Source: Micromonospora_G sp044901685 (GTDB lineage Bacteria > Actinomycetota > Actinomycetes > Mycobacteriales > Micromonosporaceae). From it: DNA of 64,000 nucleotides. A program made the position numbers and the translations under genes. The notes under the pieces were generated by a model that searched no databases, was not told where the DNA came from, and saw only the letters and a list, made by a program, of their open reading frames with translations. Location: NCBI RefSeq assembly GCF_044901685.1, contig NZ_JBJDPS010000004.1, positions 124,001 through 188,000 on the forward strand, written 5' to 3'. Shown one piece after another: positions 16,565-24,651 of this stretch. Every line of letters begins with the position of its first letter. The stretch's first letter is position 1.

Positions 16565-18249
16565 CGACCTGGTCGACCGAGACTGGCCACCGTTCCGGGA
16601 GCGATTCCCGGGACGGTGGCCAGCAGGCTTCCGCCTACGAGCGGCGTTACCGGACCGACGGCTATCCCGACGACCTCTACCGGCGCCCGGAGAGCCGGAC
16701 CGACGACCTCTACCGCCGTCCCCGCCGCACCGAGCAGGGCCACCCCGGCGAGGAGCGTCACCGGAGCGACGGCCGGGAGGAGCGGCGGGACTGGAGCGAC
16801 GGCCGGGAGGAGCGGCGGGGCTGGAGCGACGGGCGGGACGAGCGGCGGGGCCGGACCGGTTCGGTCACCCGGCCGCGCCCCGAGGCCGCCGCCGTGCCGA
16901 CCGTCCTGCCGACGACCGACCTGCCGCGCCGACGCGGGCCGGTGGGGCGCTGGCTGGTGGTGCTGCTGCTCTGGGTGGGGCTGCTGGCCTCGGTGGTGCC
17001 GTGGTGGCTGGAGACCGAGGCCGGCTCGGTGAACAGCCAGTTCGCGATCCTCAACGCCGCCGGCCGGATCGGCGGCCTGGTCGCCGGTTACCTGCTGCTG
17101 GTCCAGGTGCTGCTGATGAGCCGGCTGCGGCTGCTGGAGCGGTGGATCGGCACCGAGCAGCTCAGCCGCTGGCACCGCGACATCGGGGCCATCCTGTTTG
17201 TCGCGGTGGTGGCGCACGTGGGGTTGATCCTCGCCGGCTACGCCGCGATGGAGCACAAGTCCGTGCTCGCCGAGGCGACCACACTGCTGCGCGACTACGA
17301 GGACATGCTCGGCGCGTTCGCCGCCGCCACGATCGTCGTGGTGCTCGGCTTCACCGGCATCCGGTTCGTCCGCAACGCGCTGCCGTACGAGTTCTGGTAC
17401 TACCTGCACCTGAGCAGTTACGCGGTGCTGCTGCTCGGCTTCGGCCACCAGTTCACGTACGGTCAGCAGCTCTTCCGGCCCGGTCCGGTGCGGACCGGTT
17501 GGATCGCCATGTACGTCCTGGTGGTGGCCGCCGTGCTCTGGGGCCGGGTGCTGGTGCCGCTGGCGACGAACCTGCGCTACCGGCTCCGGGTGGCCGACGT
17601 GGTGGCCGAGGGGCCGGACACCATCTCGATCTACCTGACCGGCCGGAAGCTGGACCGGATGCCGGTGCTCGCCGGACAGTTCTTCCGCTGGCGTTTCCTC
17701 TCCGCCGGGCGGTGGTGGCAGTCGCACCCGTTCTCGCTCTCGGCCGCGCGTAACGGCCGCTGGCTGCGGCTGACCGTCAAGGTGGTCGGCACGCACACCG
17801 CCGAGCTGCGCCGGTTGCGTCCCGGCACCCGGGTCTGGGCCGCCGGCCCCGCCGGTACGTTCACCGCCGCGCACCGGGTCGCCGAGCGGGCGTTGCTGAT
17901 CGCCGGGGGGAGCGGGATCGCGCCGATCCGGGCCCTGCTGGAGGAGTTGCCGCCCGGTGCGGCGCTGATCTACCGGGCCAGCACCCCGGACGACCTGCTG
18001 CTCCGGCGGGAGCTGGACTGGCTGGCCGAGAGCCGGGAGACCGACCTGTGGTACGTGGTCGGTTCCCGCGACGACCCGGGTCCGCGACAGGTGCTCAACC
18101 CGCGCGGGCTGCGCCGGCTGGTGCCCGACCTGACCGACCGGGACGTCTACCTCTGTGGACCGTCCGGCCTGGTCCGCGAGTCGGTACGGGCACTGCGCCG
18201 GGCCGGGGTGCCGCGCCGGCAGATCCACCTGGCCTCGTTCGAATTCTAG
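16561..18249 (+). CDS. ferric-reductase-like transmembrane flavoprotein
   Basis: The 562-residue protein has a charged N-terminal extension (1-120), about six transmembrane helices (128-340) with histidines suited to haem (LSRWHRDIG, VVAHVGL, YYLHLSSY, LLGFGHQF), then a ferredoxin-NADP reductase module. That module shows GQFFRWRFL and HPFSLSAA for FAD, GGSGIAPIRALL for the nucleotide and DVYLCGPSGLVRES at the end. It should move electrons from cytoplasmic NAD(P)H through FAD and haem to the outer face. Three 30-bp repeats code for SDGREERR units (16762-16851). Translation is coupled to DUF1501 by a GTGA overlap. The downstream FMN protein is the likely electron acceptor (inference). Confidence 0.92.
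   Translation: MTTWSTETGHRSGSDSRDGGQQASAYERRYRTDGYPDDLYRRPESRTDDLYRRPRRTEQGHPGEERHRSDGREERRDWSDGREERRGWSDGRDERRGRTGSVTRPRPEAAAVPTVLPTTDLPRRRGPVGRWLVVLLLWVGLLASVVPWWLETEAGSVNSQFAILNAAGRIGGLVAGYLLLVQVLLMSRLRLLERWIGTEQLSRWHRDIGAILFVAVVAHVGLILAGYAAMEHKSVLAEATTLLRDYEDMLGAFAAATIVVVLGFTGIRFVRNALPYEFWYYLHLSSYAVLLLGFGHQFTYGQQLFRPGPVRTGWIAMYVLVVAAVLWGRVLVPLATNLRYRLRVADVVAEGPDTISIYLTGRKLDRMPVLAGQFFRWRFLSAGRWWQSHPFSLSAARNGRWLRLTVKVVGTHTAELRRLRPGTRVWAAGPAGTFTAAHRVAERALLIAGGSGIAPIRALLEELPPGAALIYRASTPDDLLLRRELDWLAESRETDLWYVVGSRDDPGPRQVLNPRGLRRLVPDLTDRDVYLCGPSGLVRESVRALRRAGVPRRQIHLASFEF
16762..16851. repeat. in-frame 30-bp tandem repeat in the flavoprotein gene
   Basis: Three copies of a 30-bp unit start GGAGCGACGG at 16763, 16793 and 16823. 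They encode near-identical SDGREERR decapeptides in the charged cytoplasmic extension. Copy number can change without shifting the frame. Confidence 0.85.
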
Positions 18250-18264
18250 GCGGAGGTTCCCTCG

Positions 18265-18885
18265 TTGCGTCGCGCCATTCTCGGCATCACCGGCCTCGCC
18301 GCCAGCACCACCCTGCTGGTGGTGCTCAAGGGCGGGCCGGCGACCACCGCGACCGCCCAGGACGTACCGGTCGGGACGGCGGGTGCGTCGACCGACCCGG
18401 GTGCCGGTGCGCCGCCGGAGCCGACCCCGGACCCGGCGCAGGGCGGTGCGCAGCCGTCCGGCGCGGCCGGCGTGCCGGGCCGCTCCGGTGCCCCCAGCGC
18501 CTCCGCGAACAGGTCGAAGGCCCCGAGCGGCAAGCCCAGCGTGAAGCCGCCGGCCGGGGCACCGGGCACCAGCAAGGCGCCGCCGCCGGCCACCGGACCC
18601 CGCAAGATCGACGGTTCGGTCACCCCGGCGGCCGACTTCGGCCTGGTCCAGGTGCAGATAACCGTCTCCGGTGGGAAGGTCACCAACGTGACCGCGCTGG
18701 AGTTGCCGCGCGAGACGGCCACCTCGGACGGCAACAGCGACCGGGTCGACCGGGCCTACAGCGGGACCGGCGGGGCGGCGGTCGCGGCGGCGAACCAGGG
18801 CCGGATGCCGGACACGGTCAGCGGCGCCACCGCGACCAGCAGTGCGTACAAGCGGTCGTTGCAGGCCGCGCTGGACAAGATGTGA
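18265..18885 (+). CDS. exported FMN-binding domain protein
   Basis: The 206-residue protein has a signal peptide or lipid-less anchor (MRRAILGITGLAASTTLLVV), a Pro/Ala/Gly-rich linker (30-110) and a C-terminal FMN_bind domain (about 120-206). SGATATSS near residue 195 is the threonine motif to which ApbE attaches FMN covalently. The TTG start is set by CGGAGG at 18251-18256. It lies between the flavoprotein and apbE genes, so it is probably the extracytoplasmic flavin shuttle of this electron-transfer set. Confidence 0.92.
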   Translation: MRRAILGITGLAASTTLLVVLKGGPATTATAQDVPVGTAGASTDPGAGAPPEPTPDPAQGGAQPSGAAGVPGRSGAPSASANRSKAPSGKPSVKPPAGAPGTSKAPPPATGPRKIDGSVTPAADFGLVQVQITVSGGKVTNVTALELPRETATSDGNSDRVDRAYSGTGGAAVAAANQGRMPDTVSGATATSSAYKRSLQAALDKM

Positions 18886-18892
18886 GGACCGG

Positions 18893-19663
18893 TTGAGCAG
18901 CGTCGGAACCCGGCCGGGTCTGCGCCGGGTCGAGTTCGTCATGGGTACGGCGATCAGCCTCGACCTCGCCGACGACCTGCCGGGCGCCCGCCTCGACGAA
19001 CTGGCCGAGCAGGTCTTCGGCTGGCTGCGCGAGGTGGACCGGCGGTTCAGCACCTTCATGTCCGACAGCGAGGTGAGCCGCTTCGACCGGGGCGAGCTGC
19101 TGCTCTCGCAGGCGTCGGCCGACCTGCGGGCGACCCTGGAACGCTGCGCCGACCTGTGGGGCGACACCGACGGCTTCTTCGACGCGTACGCCACCGGCCG
19201 GTTCGACCCGTCCGGTTACGTCAAGGGCTGGTCCGCGCAGGTCGCCTCGGACCGGCTGCTCGCCGCCGGGGCGCCGAACCACTGCGTGAACGCCGGTGGC
19301 GACGTACGGGTGCGGGGCCACTCCAGCGGCGGCGAACCGTGGCGGGTCGGCATCCAGGACCCGTGGGACCCGACCCGGGTCGCGCTGGTGCTGACCGGCA
19401 CCGACCTGGCGGTCGCCACCTCCGGGGTGTACGAGCGCGGGCACCACGTGATCGACCCGCGCCGGGGTACGCCGGCCAGGGGGCTGCGGTCGGTGACCGT
19501 GGTCGGCACCGACCTCGGCACCGCCGACGCGTACGCGACCGCCGCGTTGGCGATGGGGCAGGCCGGAGTCGGCTGGCTCGGTCGGCTCGCCGGTCACGAG
19601 TGGGCGGTGGTCACCGACGACCGCCGTACGCCGCGCTCGGACCGCCTGCCGGTCGTGGACTGA
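18893..19663 (+). CDS. apbE: FAD:protein FMN transferase
   Basis: The 256-residue protein matches ApbE: VEFVMGTAISLDL at the start, STFMSDSEVSRF, DPSGYVKGWSAQVASDRLL, NAGGDVRVRG, and the metal-binding end ATSGVYERGHHVIDP plus ADAYATAALAMG. ApbE transfers FMN from FAD to the threonine of FMN_bind proteins on the outer side of the membrane. No signal peptide is evident, as in several actinobacterial ApbE proteins. The TTG start at 18893 follows GAGG at 18884-18887 and lies seven bases after the FMN_bind stop, so the substrate protein is its direct neighbour. Confidence 0.92.
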   Translation: MSSVGTRPGLRRVEFVMGTAISLDLADDLPGARLDELAEQVFGWLREVDRRFSTFMSDSEVSRFDRGELLLSQASADLRATLERCADLWGDTDGFFDAYATGRFDPSGYVKGWSAQVASDRLLAAGAPNHCVNAGGDVRVRGHSSGGEPWRVGIQDPWDPTRVALVLTGTDLAVATSGVYERGHHVIDPRRGTPARGLRSVTVVGTDLGTADAYATAALAMGQAGVGWLGRLAGHEWAVVTDDRRTPRSDRLPVVD

Positions 19664-19685
19664 TCCGAGTGGCGGGTCGGCTCAG
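19660..19685. terminator. hairpin containing both convergent stop codons
   Basis: CTGATCCG (19660-19667) faces CGGCTCAG (19678-19685) with one mismatch. The TGA of apbE lies in the left arm and the TCA stop of the minus-strand small gene in the right arm. Confidence 0.45.
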
Positions 19686-19849
19686 CGCACCGGGCGATGG
19701 GTGCCGGCCGGTCGGGAGCCCATCGGTCGGGCGCCGCCGGGGCGGGAGCCCTTCGGTCGGGTCCCCGCCCAGCGGCACGGCGGTGCGCCGGTGGCCGGCT
19801 CCGCCCCGTCCGGTCCGCCCGGTGGCGGCAGTGTTTCGTCGGTTCGCAT
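19682..19849 (-). CDS. possible small Pro/Arg-rich protein (55 aa)
   Basis: The frame reads MRTDETLPPPGGPDGAEP and ends with repeated RPxGSRP-type units, reflecting an imperfect 33-bp DNA repeat. A purine-rich ribosome site (GGGGGAAG) precedes the ATG. The stop codon pairs with that of apbE in a hairpin. It would follow the Prim-Pol-like gene only after a gap, on the same strand. There is no homology I recognise. Confidence 0.35.
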   Translation of the reverse strand: MRTDETLPPPGGPDGAEPATGAPPCRWAGTRPKGSRPGGARPMGSRPAGTHRPVR

Positions 19850-19986
19850 CTCTTCCCCCGTTTGCGCGCCGGTCCGGACCGCCGTACGCGGCCCCGACCG
19901 TGCCTGTGTCACCTGCGTTAACGAGCTTGGCGACGGCCGGACGCTGGGTGCCGCGTGCCGACTCGCCGGTCACCGGTGGCCTCGTG

Positions 19987-20673
19987 TCAGTAGCCCCGGC
20001 GCGGGGCGGGCAGCCGGCCCGGGAGCAACGCCACCGGGAGCGCCGGGGTGTGCGCCTGGAGGGCGTCGACCAGCAGTTCCTGTACGGCGTACGAGTCGGG
20101 AAGTCGCCAGCGGGCCTCCTCCGGCGGCACCACCCAGCGCACGGTCCCCTCGGGGAGCCGGGTCGGCGGGGCGGGGATCCACGATCCGAGACCGTGCCGG
20201 ACCACGTAGAGGCACTGGTCCAGTTCCGGCCGGAGCGGGTCGCCGGGGCGGACCAGGAACATCCACCGCCCGCCCGGGGTCAGCGCGACCGGTCCGCGTA
20301 CCCGGTCATGACCGGGAATGATCACTCCGGGATGGGGTCGGCTGGCCTCCAGCACGTGCTGGCCGAGGTAGGCCGGCACCTCCAGCACGTCGAAGCTGTG
20401 CCCGGTGGCGAGCAGGACGGCGTGCGGCCGTACCCGCCACCAGGCGGCGACCCGGGCCGGATCGGCGGTGGCCGCACCCTCCCACTCCTCCAGCGCCGGG
20501 TGGCAGCCGGTGGTGGGGCAGCCGGCGCGGCCACAGACGAAGCGGTGACGGGCCAGGAACGCGCCGGGCGTGACCTCCCAGCCGTGCATGGCGTAGCGCA
20601 CCGCCACGCGCCGCAGGCGTACCCGTTCCAGCGACGTCAGACGGGTGATAGGCGGTCGGGTAGTCCCCCACAT
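19987..20673 (-). CDS. stand-alone Prim-Pol-like protein (primase/polymerase N-terminal domain)
   Basis: The 228-residue protein resembles the bifunctional DNA primase/polymerase N-terminal domain: RRVAVRYAMHGWEVTPG at the start, a Cys-rich loop (VCGRAGCPTTGCHPALEEW), AAWWRVRPHAVLLATG and FDVLEVPAYLG. In active Prim-Pols this strand carries two or three metal-binding acidic residues (DxD); here it reads D-V-L-E, so polymerase activity is doubtful. No helicase domain is attached. GGAAGGAG precedes ATG 20673. It is divergent from the XRE/flavoprotein pair, an arrangement that suggests a regulatory rather than replicative role (inference). Confidence 0.8.
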   Translation of the reverse strand: MWGTTRPPITRLTSLERVRLRRVAVRYAMHGWEVTPGAFLARHRFVCGRAGCPTTGCHPALEEWEGAATADPARVAAWWRVRPHAVLLATGHSFDVLEVPAYLGQHVLEASRPHPGVIIPGHDRVRGPVALTPGGRWMFLVRPGDPLRPELDQCLYVVRHGLGSWIPAPPTRLPEGTVRWVVPPEEARWRLPDSYAVQELLVDALQAHTPALPVALLPGRLPAPRRGY

Positions 20674-20992
20674 GGCACGCGGCTCCTTCCGGGATCGATC
20701 AGTACGAGATCGATGGCGTCGCGCCGTCACCGGCGCCGGGTGGATTCGTTGCTCCTGGCATAAAGCCACTTGCAACTTGCATCGAAAAGTACGAGCACTG
20801 CCCCCGTACCTGACGCACACGCTGTGCGACCGCCACATAACCGAACAAATCGCACAGATGCTCCACGGGCCGCCGCTGCCCGGGTCCGGCCCCGCCGGAC
20901 CGTGCCACACCTGAACAGCGAGTTGAACCACTACCCGTTACGAGCTCGACCGGCCCGGAACCGCCGGCATGGCAAAAAGGGGAGGAACGGAC
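20674..20992. other. divergent intergenic region, Prim-Pol-like / XRE regulator
   Basis: About 320 bp without coding signal. It contains a tandem heptamer, ACTTGCA twice (20768-20781), in an AT-richer patch that could be an operator, presumably for the XRE protein. The ribosome sites of both genes lie at its edges. Confidence 0.5.
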
Positions 20993-22222
20993 GTGGACGA
21001 GCTGCCCATCGGGCGCCGCGTCGCCTATTGGCGCGGTCGGCGAAAGCTCTCCCAGCAGGTCTTCGCCGACCGGCTCGGCAAGTCGAAGAGCTGGGTCGAC
21101 AAGGTCGAGCGGGGCGTACGCCGGCTCGACAAGTTCTCCGTGCTCTACGAGATCGCGGACGTGCTCACGATCGACGTACAACTGCTGCTCGGCAAGGACC
21201 CGGAACGACGTACCGATGCGCTCAACTGCATCGACGAGGTCGAGGTGGAGGAGATCCGGGCCGCGCTGGAGCGGTACGTCTCGATGAGCAAGTACTTCCA
21301 CGCCCAGGTGGTCCCGCCGCCGTTGCCCGAGTTCCGCAAAGCGGTCGGCCACGCCTGGCTGACCTACCAGTACGCGCGCTACGGGGTGTTGACCCGGGCG
21401 CTGCCGAAGCTGCTGCGTGACGCCCAGGCGGCGGACGCCTACTACAGCGGGGACGACGGACAACTCGCCGCCAGCCTGCTCGGGCAGGTCTACCAGATCG
21501 CCTCGTCGGCCCTGCGCAAGCTGGGCGAGCACGAACTGGCCTGGCTCGCCGCCGACCGTTCGATGGCGGTCGCGGTCCGCGCCGACGACCAGTTGCTGGC
21601 CGGGGTGGCCACCTACCGGGTCGGCAACGCCCTGCTCGCGCTCGGACGGGCCCGCTCCGCGCTGGAGGTGAACGTCAACATCGCCAACCGGCTCGCCCCC
21701 GGCGGCACCAACGGCGCCGACCCGGACCGGCTCTCGGTCTACGGAATGCTGCTGCTCCAGGGCGCCATGGCCGCCGCCCGGCTGGGCGACAGCGCCACCG
21801 TGAAGGACCTGATCCGGGGCGCGGAGGAGGCGGCGAACGCGCTCGGCTCGGACCAGAACCACTACTGGACCAGCTTCGGCCCGACCAACCTGGAGCTGCA
21901 CCGGGCGGCGGCGGCGGTCGAGTTGGGCGAGGGCCGGCAGGCGGTCGAGACCCACGAGCAGCGGATCGACAAGCGGCGGTTCGCCGCCCTGCTGCCCGAG
22001 CGGCGGGCCCACCACCTGCTCGACATCGCCCGTGGCTTCGCCCAGATCGGGGACGTGCACAGCGCGGGCGAGATGCTGGTCGACGGTGACCGGCTGGCCC
22101 CCTCGGAGATCCGGTGCCGACCGATCGCACACGAGGTGATGTCCGACATCCTCCGTCGCACAAGGGGTGCGCCGCCCGCGCCGATTGCGGAGTTGGCTGA
22201 GCACATGGGAGTTGGCATATGA
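20993..22222 (+). CDS. XRE-family regulator with TPR-like C-terminal region
   Basis: The 409-residue protein has an N-terminal helix-turn-helix (LPIGRRVAYWRGRRKLSQQVFADRLGKSKSWVDKVERG, then a second helix pair ending LLLGKDPERR). The remaining 300 residues form repeated amphipathic helix pairs resembling TPRs. GTG 20993 has an ideal AAGGGGAGGA site seven bases upstream, so it is preferred over ATG 20969. Such proteins control developmental or secondary-metabolite genes in streptomycetes. The downstream flavoprotein follows after 16 bp. Confidence 0.9.
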   Translation: MDELPIGRRVAYWRGRRKLSQQVFADRLGKSKSWVDKVERGVRRLDKFSVLYEIADVLTIDVQLLLGKDPERRTDALNCIDEVEVEEIRAALERYVSMSKYFHAQVVPPPLPEFRKAVGHAWLTYQYARYGVLTRALPKLLRDAQAADAYYSGDDGQLAASLLGQVYQIASSALRKLGEHELAWLAADRSMAVAVRADDQLLAGVATYRVGNALLALGRARSALEVNVNIANRLAPGGTNGADPDRLSVYGMLLLQGAMAAARLGDSATVKDLIRGAEEAANALGSDQNHYWTSFGPTNLELHRAAAAVELGEGRQAVETHEQRIDKRRFAALLPERRAHHLLDIARGFAQIGDVHSAGEMLVDGDRLAPSEIRCRPIAHEVMSDILRRTRGAPPAPIAELAEHMGVGI

Positions 22223-22238
22223 CCGGGTCGACGGCCGG

Positions 22239-22808
22239 ATGACCGGCCGCACCCGACAACGAGTCCTGTACGTGATCACCTGTGGCTCGCCGCTGGCCCG
22301 GTACGTCGACCGGCTGGTCGCGCTGGCCCAGTCCGACGACTGGACGGTCTGCGTGGTCAGTACGCCGGACGGGCGGAAGTTCGTCGACGTCACGGCCCTC
22401 GAGCAGCAGACCGGATATCCGGTGCGTACGGCGTACAAACAGCCCGATGATCCGGACGTCCTGCCCCCGGCGGACGCCATGATCGTCGCACCGGCCACCG
22501 TCAACACGGTCAACAAGTGGGCGGTCGGGATCACCGACAGCCTGGCCCTCGGGCTGCTGGTCGAGGCGCAGGGGCTGGACCTGCCGATCGTGGCGATGCC
22601 GTTCACCAACGCGGCCATGGCCCGGCACCCGGCCTTCCAGTCCAGCCTCGCCCGCCTGCGGACCTGGGACATCACGGTGCTCTTCGGCGACGAGGTGCTG
22701 CCGCCGTTCCCACCCGGCAGCGGCGCCCGCTACCTGGACCAGTACCCGTGGCACCTGGGGCTCGACGCCCTGCGGACCAGATGCGCGGTCAACGGCCGAC
22801 CCGGCTGA
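22239..22808 (+). CDS. flavoprotein (PPC decarboxylase/HFCD-like)
   Basis: The 189-residue protein has the flavoprotein fold of the HFCD family: RVLYVITCGSPLARYVDRLV, GRKFVDVTALEQQTG, DAMIVAPATVNTVNKWAVGITDSLAL and LPIVAMPFTNAAMARHPAF. APATxNTxxKxAxGIxDxL is the FMN-binding and catalytic segment. Its role as a true phosphopantothenoylcysteine decarboxylase is unlikely because the synthetase part and the coaBC context are missing. It is conserved next to the XRE regulator and probably acts with it. Confidence 0.85.
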   Translation: MTGRTRQRVLYVITCGSPLARYVDRLVALAQSDDWTVCVVSTPDGRKFVDVTALEQQTGYPVRTAYKQPDDPDVLPPADAMIVAPATVNTVNKWAVGITDSLALGLLVEAQGLDLPIVAMPFTNAAMARHPAFQSSLARLRTWDITVLFGDEVLPPFPPGSGARYLDQYPWHLGLDALRTRCAVNGRPG

Positions 22809-22842
22809 CCGCGCCCGTCGGGCGGCCGACCGCGCCGGCCGG

Positions 22843-22920
22843 GCTGTCGGAGCCCGCGGCGCGGTCGGCGGGCTTGCGCCGGCTGTCGGAGCCGGCGGCG
22901 CGGTCGACGGGCTTGCGCCG
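22843..22920. repeat. 39-bp tandem duplication
   Basis: Two copies begin GCTGTCGGAGCC at 22843 and 22882 with three differences. The repeat fills the gap between the flavoprotein and Nif3 genes, ending 15 bp before the Nif3 start codon, so it lies in the promoter or leader of the downstream operon. Confidence 0.85.
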
Positions 22921-22935
22921 GTAAGCTGGGCCGTC

Positions 22936-23862
22936 GTGGGCATAACTGGATCCGAGACGCCGAGTGTGGCCGAGGTGGTGGCCGCGCTGGACCGTCGCTA
23001 CCCGCCGTCCTGGGCCGAGTCCTGGGACCGGGTCGGACTGGTGCTCGGTGACCCGGCGCTGCCGGTGCGCCGGGTCGCCTGCGTGGTCGACACCGTGCCG
23101 GAGACCGTCGCCGAGGCGTTGGCCGAGGGGGCGGACCTGATCGTCGCGCACCACCCGCTGCTGCTGCGCGGGGTGTCGTCGGTCGCGCCGACCACGTACA
23201 AGGGTCGGATCGTGCACCAGTTGATCAAGAATGACGTCGCCCTCTACGTGGCGCACACCAACGCCGACGTGGCCCAGCCGGGCGTCTCCGACGCGCTGGC
23301 GGCCCGGCTCGGCCTGGTCGATCTGCGCCCGTTGCGCCCGGCCGCGCCCGGCAGCCCGGCGGCGGGGCAGGGCCGGGGGATCGGTCGGGTCGGCCGGCTC
23401 ACCCGGCCGATGACCCTGACCGAGCTGACCCGGCACGCCGCCGCCGTGCTGCCCGCCACCGCCTGGGGCGTACGCGCCGCCGGTGACCCGGAGCGGGTGA
23501 TCCAGACCGTGGCGGTCAGCGGCGGTGCCGGCGACGGTTACCTCGACGACGCGCGGGCCGCCGGGGTGGACGCCTTCCTCACCGCGGACCTGCGGCACCA
23601 CCCGGCGAGCGAATACCTGGCCGACGGCGGCCCGGCCCTGCTGGACGCCGCCCACTGGGCCACCGAGCGGCCCTGGTTGGACGAGCTCGCCGCCCACCTG
23701 CGGGATCACCTGCGCCTCGACGCGTACGTGTCCGACCTGGACACCGACCCGTGGACGGTCCAGGCCGGATCGCCGTCGACCGTCACCCCCGTACCCCAGC
23801 CTGTGGCCGCCACGTCTGACGGGCATGCCGCATCCCCCGTGGACAAGGAGCACCGCCTGTGA
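22936..23862 (+). CDS. Nif3-like dinuclear metal centre protein
   Basis: The 308-residue protein is a Nif3/YbgI family member: EVVAALDRRYPPSWAESWDRVGLVLG, LIVAHHPLLL (metal histidines), YVAHTNADVA, and near the end the second metal segment, here LDAAHWATERPWLDELA. It probably binds two metals in a toroidal hexamer; some members are linked to GTP cyclohydrolase-like chemistry or metal trafficking but the function is unsettled. GTG 22936 starts 15 bp after the tandem repeat. The stop overlaps the next gene (GTGA). The order Nif3, zinc ribbon, RNase H/phosphatase is also found in Mycobacterium tuberculosis (Rv2230c-Rv2228c). Confidence 0.92.
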   Translation: MGITGSETPSVAEVVAALDRRYPPSWAESWDRVGLVLGDPALPVRRVACVVDTVPETVAEALAEGADLIVAHHPLLLRGVSSVAPTTYKGRIVHQLIKNDVALYVAHTNADVAQPGVSDALAARLGLVDLRPLRPAAPGSPAAGQGRGIGRVGRLTRPMTLTELTRHAAAVLPATAWGVRAAGDPERVIQTVAVSGGAGDGYLDDARAAGVDAFLTADLRHHPASEYLADGGPALLDAAHWATERPWLDELAAHLRDHLRLDAYVSDLDTDPWTVQAGSPSTVTPVPQPVAATSDGHAASPVDKEHRL

Positions 23863-24599
23863 AGGCAGACCCGAAAGCCCAGCGTCGCCTGCTGGACCTG
23901 CAAGCGATCGACACCACGTTGGCACAGCTCGCGCACCGGCGTCGGACCCTGCCGGAGATCGCCGAGCTGGAGGCGCAGGCCCGGCAGCTCTCCGCCCTGG
24001 AGGACGAACGGGTGCGCGCCCAGGTCGCGGTCGACGACCTCGACCGGGACATCGCCCGGATGGAGAAGGACGTCGACCAGGTCCGGGCCCGCAAGGACCG
24101 GGACCAGGCGCGGCTGACCCTCGGCTCCGGCCCGGCCCGCGAGTTGGAGGCGCTGCAACACGAACTCGCCTCGCTCAACCGGCGGCAGAGCGAGCTGGAG
24201 GACGCCGAACTGGAGCTGATGGAGCAGCGCGAGGCGGCGCAGAGCGTGCTCGACGGTGTCCAGGGGCGGCTGACCACGACCCGGGAGACCCGGGCGGCGA
24301 CCGAGGAGCGGCGTGCCCAGGCGCTGGCCGAGATCGCCAAGGAGGAGGAGTTCAAGGCGGGTGCCCGCCAGCCCCTCGCGGCGGACCTGCCGGCGGACCT
24401 GGTCTCCCTCTACGACAAGATCCGCGACGTCTCCGGCGGGCTCGGCGCGGCGCTGTTCACCGCCGGCCGCTGCGGCGGCTGCCGGCTCGAACTGTACGGC
24501 GCCGACCTGGCCCGGATCAGGGCGGCGGCCCCGGACGACGTGGTCCGCTGCGAGGAGTGTCGACGGATCATGGTGCGGACCTCCGAGTCGGGGTTGTGA
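23859..24599 (+). CDS. C4-type zinc-ribbon coiled-coil protein
   Basis: The 246-residue protein is mostly a long antiparallel coiled coil (about 8-175) rich in Glu, Arg and Leu, followed by a zinc ribbon with CGGC (about 206-209) and CEEC (about 231-234). This is the conserved actinobacterial Rv2229c type. It is thought to bind nucleic acids or to act as an adaptor; the precise role is unknown. It overlaps the Nif3 gene by four bases and precedes the RNase H gene by 52 bp. Confidence 0.92.
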   Translation: MKADPKAQRRLLDLQAIDTTLAQLAHRRRTLPEIAELEAQARQLSALEDERVRAQVAVDDLDRDIARMEKDVDQVRARKDRDQARLTLGSGPARELEALQHELASLNRRQSELEDAELELMEQREAAQSVLDGVQGRLTTTRETRAATEERRAQALAEIAKEEEFKAGARQPLAADLPADLVSLYDKIRDVSGGLGAALFTAGRCGGCRLELYGADLARIRAAAPDDVVRCEECRRIMVRTSESGL

Positions 24600-24651
24600 C
24601 GGTGCCCGCCGGTCGCCCCACCCCGGAGCGGAACACGGACGGAGTGGCCCG

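Noticed and set aside
16531..19194. 887-codon minus-strand open frame
   Set aside because: It spans three real plus-strand genes with clear domains; no motif is present in the antisense product.
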